Of a stretch of 32,903 nt of DNA, positions 31,877 to 32,903 are shown piece after piece; within the stretch, counting starts at the first letter, position 1; each line of letters begins with the position of its first letter. The notes below the pieces were generated by a model. It was not told the origin of the DNA. It saw nothing but the letters and a program-made list of their open reading frames with translations, and ran no database searches. Origin of the DNA: Lentimicrobiaceae bacterium (GTDB lineage: Bacteria; Bacteroidota; Bacteroidia; Bacteroidales; F082); contig JAISHW010000038.1 in assembly GCA_031262365.1 (NCBI GenBank), forward strand, positions 1-32,903, read 5' to 3'. A program made the position numbers and the translations under genes.

Positions 31877-31963
31877 TCTTCATTTCTACATCTCTCCATT
31901 TCTCCATTCCTTCATTCCTTCATTTCTTCATTTCTCCATTCCTTCATTTCTACATTCTCCATT
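31876..31963. repeat. Degenerate 8-bp microsatellite
   Basis: About eleven units close to TTCTYCAT (variants TTCTTCAT, TTCTACAT, CTCTCCAT, TCCTTCAT, TTCTCCAT), strictly pyrimidine-rich on the plus strand. No convincing gene overlaps it. It ends at the mscL terminator. Confidence 0.8.
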
Positions 31964-31994
31964 AAAAAAAGCCTGTAACCAAAACGATTACAGG
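31964..31994 (-). terminator. Terminator of mscL
   Basis: On the minus strand CCTGTAATC pairs with GGTTACAGG (plus 31986-31994 and 31972-31980; one G-T pair), five-base loop, followed by CTTTTTTT. Confidence 0.8.
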
Positions 31995-32026
31995 ACTTTT
32001 TGCATGAAAAAACTACTTATTACGGT

Positions 32027-32455
32027 TTATTTTTTATCTTTCAATAAGTCGCGAATTTCGGTAAGCAATACTTCTTCTTTTGTTGGAGCAGGAGGTGCTG
32101 CGGGGGCTTCGGTTTCCTCTTTTTTCTTGAGTTGCGAGAGCTTGTTAATGCCTTTGATAAACATGAAAATAGCAAAAGCAACAATCAGAAAATCAAATGT
32201 TGCTTGTAAAAAATTTCCGTAGTTGAGCGTTACAGCCGCTTGTTCGACACCCTGTATGACTTCTGCCGGGCGCAATGTTACTGATAAATCGGTAAAATTG
32301 ACTCCTCCAATTAAAAGTCCGATAGGCGGCATGATGATATCGGCTACCAACGACGACACAATTTTTCCAAAAGCACCGCCAATAATGACCCCCACAGCCA
32401 TGTCGATCACATTGCCGCGCATGGCAAAATCTTTAAATTCTTTTAAAAATCCCAT
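32027..32455 (-). CDS. mscL: Large-conductance mechanosensitive channel
   Basis: Inner-membrane channel that opens under high membrane tension to release solutes in osmotic downshock. The 142-residue protein starts [20 protein letters not shown], then TM1 (about 15-45, [20 protein letters not shown]) and TM2 (about 77-100, [20 protein letters not shown]). A C-terminal helix ([17 protein letters not shown]) follows an Ala/Pro-rich linker. The frame opens to 32509, but ATG 32455 matches the family start and has AGGAG eight bases upstream, an unusually good ribosome site for this group. It ends at the terminator at 31964. Confidence 0.95.
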   Translation of the reverse strand: MGFLKEFKDFAMRGNVIDMAVGVIIGGAFGKIVSSLVADIIMPPIGLLIGGVNFTDLSVTLRPAEVIQGVEQAAVTLNYGNFLQATFDFLIVAFAIFMFIKGINKLSQLKKKEETEAPAAPPAPTKEEVLLTEIRDLLKDKK

Positions 32456-32582
32456 AACATATACTCCTAATTTGTTTTGCAAGCTGTTTATTTTGACACA
32501 TTTGCGCACATGCTTCCGGTGTGTGTATGTGCAAACTGAAACTTCTAAACAACAGCACCAAAAAAAATGTTCGATGCCGTAA

Positions 32583-32631
32583 CAACTTTTTTTTAAAAAA
32601 GTTGGATGTTACAACCAATTACTTATATTTG
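32583..32631 (+). promoter_or_regulatory. Promoter and palindrome before the last gene
   Basis: GTTG (32601-32604), 19 bases, TATATTTG (32624-32631), a consensus Bacteroidetes promoter. A palindrome, CAACTTTTTT/AAAAAAGTTG with a two-base centre (32583-32604), runs up to and includes the -33 box, so it may be an operator or a terminator for other transcripts. Confidence 0.6.
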
Positions 32632-32730
32632 TAACTTCAAACAAGAAAAACCGAACGCCCTTGATAAACCGTTTTGCGTTGGTTGCTTTTTAGAGTGCTT
32701 AATAAATTTAGAAACAAATAACTTACAACT

Positions 32731-32903
32731 ATGAAAAAAATTACACCACTAAAAAAATTCTTATTCCTTACTATTTTCGCTCTTGGAAGTGTGAGTGTAT
32801 GGGGGCAGACATGGGATTTAACAGATATTTCATCTTTGTCTGAAACAGATGTGTTTTTAATTGTTGATATAGCTTCTGGAAGAGCCATGTCAAATAATAA
32901 TGG
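32731..32903 (+). CDS. Secreted protein, 5' part only (cut by right window edge)
   Basis: Only 57 codons are visible. ATG 32731 begins a clear signal peptide (MKKITPLKKFLFLTIFALGS, cleavage probably after VWGQ, residue 26). The mature part starts TWDLTDISSLSETDVFLIVD. The protein would be exported. With PorG encoded in this genome a type IX cargo is possible, but the C-terminus that would show a sorting domain is missing. The leader of about 90 nt follows a strong promoter at 32601-32631. Family not recognised. Confidence 0.75.
   Translation, partial: MKKITPLKKFLFLTIFALGSVSVWGQTWDLTDISSLSETDVFLIVDIASGRAMSNNN

Noticed and set aside
31512-31907. 131-residue minus-strand frame
   Set aside because: It is made of the tandem two-hairpin repeat and the microsatellite; repeated YSDEGRNPL and PLQWMP peptides show that it is translated repeat, not a gene.

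Overview
The window looks like a chromosomal segment of a Bacteroidota bacterium, most likely order Bacteroidales. It carries PorG of the type IX secretion system, a uppS-bamA-skp-skp cluster, DUF4301, and many promoters of the Bacteroidetes form TTTG/TTG-N19-20-TAnnTTTG. The DNA is AT-rich. I cannot name the genus from the sequence alone.

Left edge (1-2440): the most notable locus. A minus-strand reading frame, open at the window edge, encodes the first 753 residues of a type II-C Cas9 (RuvC-I and the arginine-rich bridge helix). Divergently on the plus strand is a short RNA gene that looks like the matching tracrRNA: a well-spaced promoter, an anti-repeat, a nexus-like hairpin and a rho-independent terminator. 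No CRISPR array, cas1 or cas2 lies inside the window; if present they lie beyond position 1. The Cas9 frame also seems to have absorbed a palindromic genomic repeat in frame.

Core region (2700-15,700): lgt and a glycosyltransferase on the minus strand, then dprA, rsgA, a CBS-domain protein, a small Omp85 protein, nadK, porG, uppS, bamA and two skp/ompH paralogues on the plus strand. Together they cover lipoprotein maturation, lipid carrier synthesis, outer-membrane protein assembly with periplasmic chaperones, and one type IX secretion component.

Middle (15,700-23,980): a tRNA-Ser/tRNA-Pro pair, a DUF4301 gene followed by a DUF218-DUF1684 fusion gene, two tRNA-Leu genes separated by repeats, a large unrecognised exported helical protein, dipeptidase E and rubrerythrin.

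Right part (24,300-32,903): a minus-strand string of closely spaced genes (class III aminotransferase, aat, guaD, sirtuin, serine hydrolase), a divergent SDR-truA pair, a HigBA-type toxin-antitoxin pair with a candidate operator, mscL, and the start of a secreted protein cut by the right edge.

Mobile and repeat DNA: a family of small elements with terminal inverted repeats (three copies; one interrupts another repeat and is flanked by a TTTA duplication), a dispersed two-hairpin repeat family (three dispersed copies plus a tandem array of about 107-bp units), and an 8-bp degenerate microsatellite.
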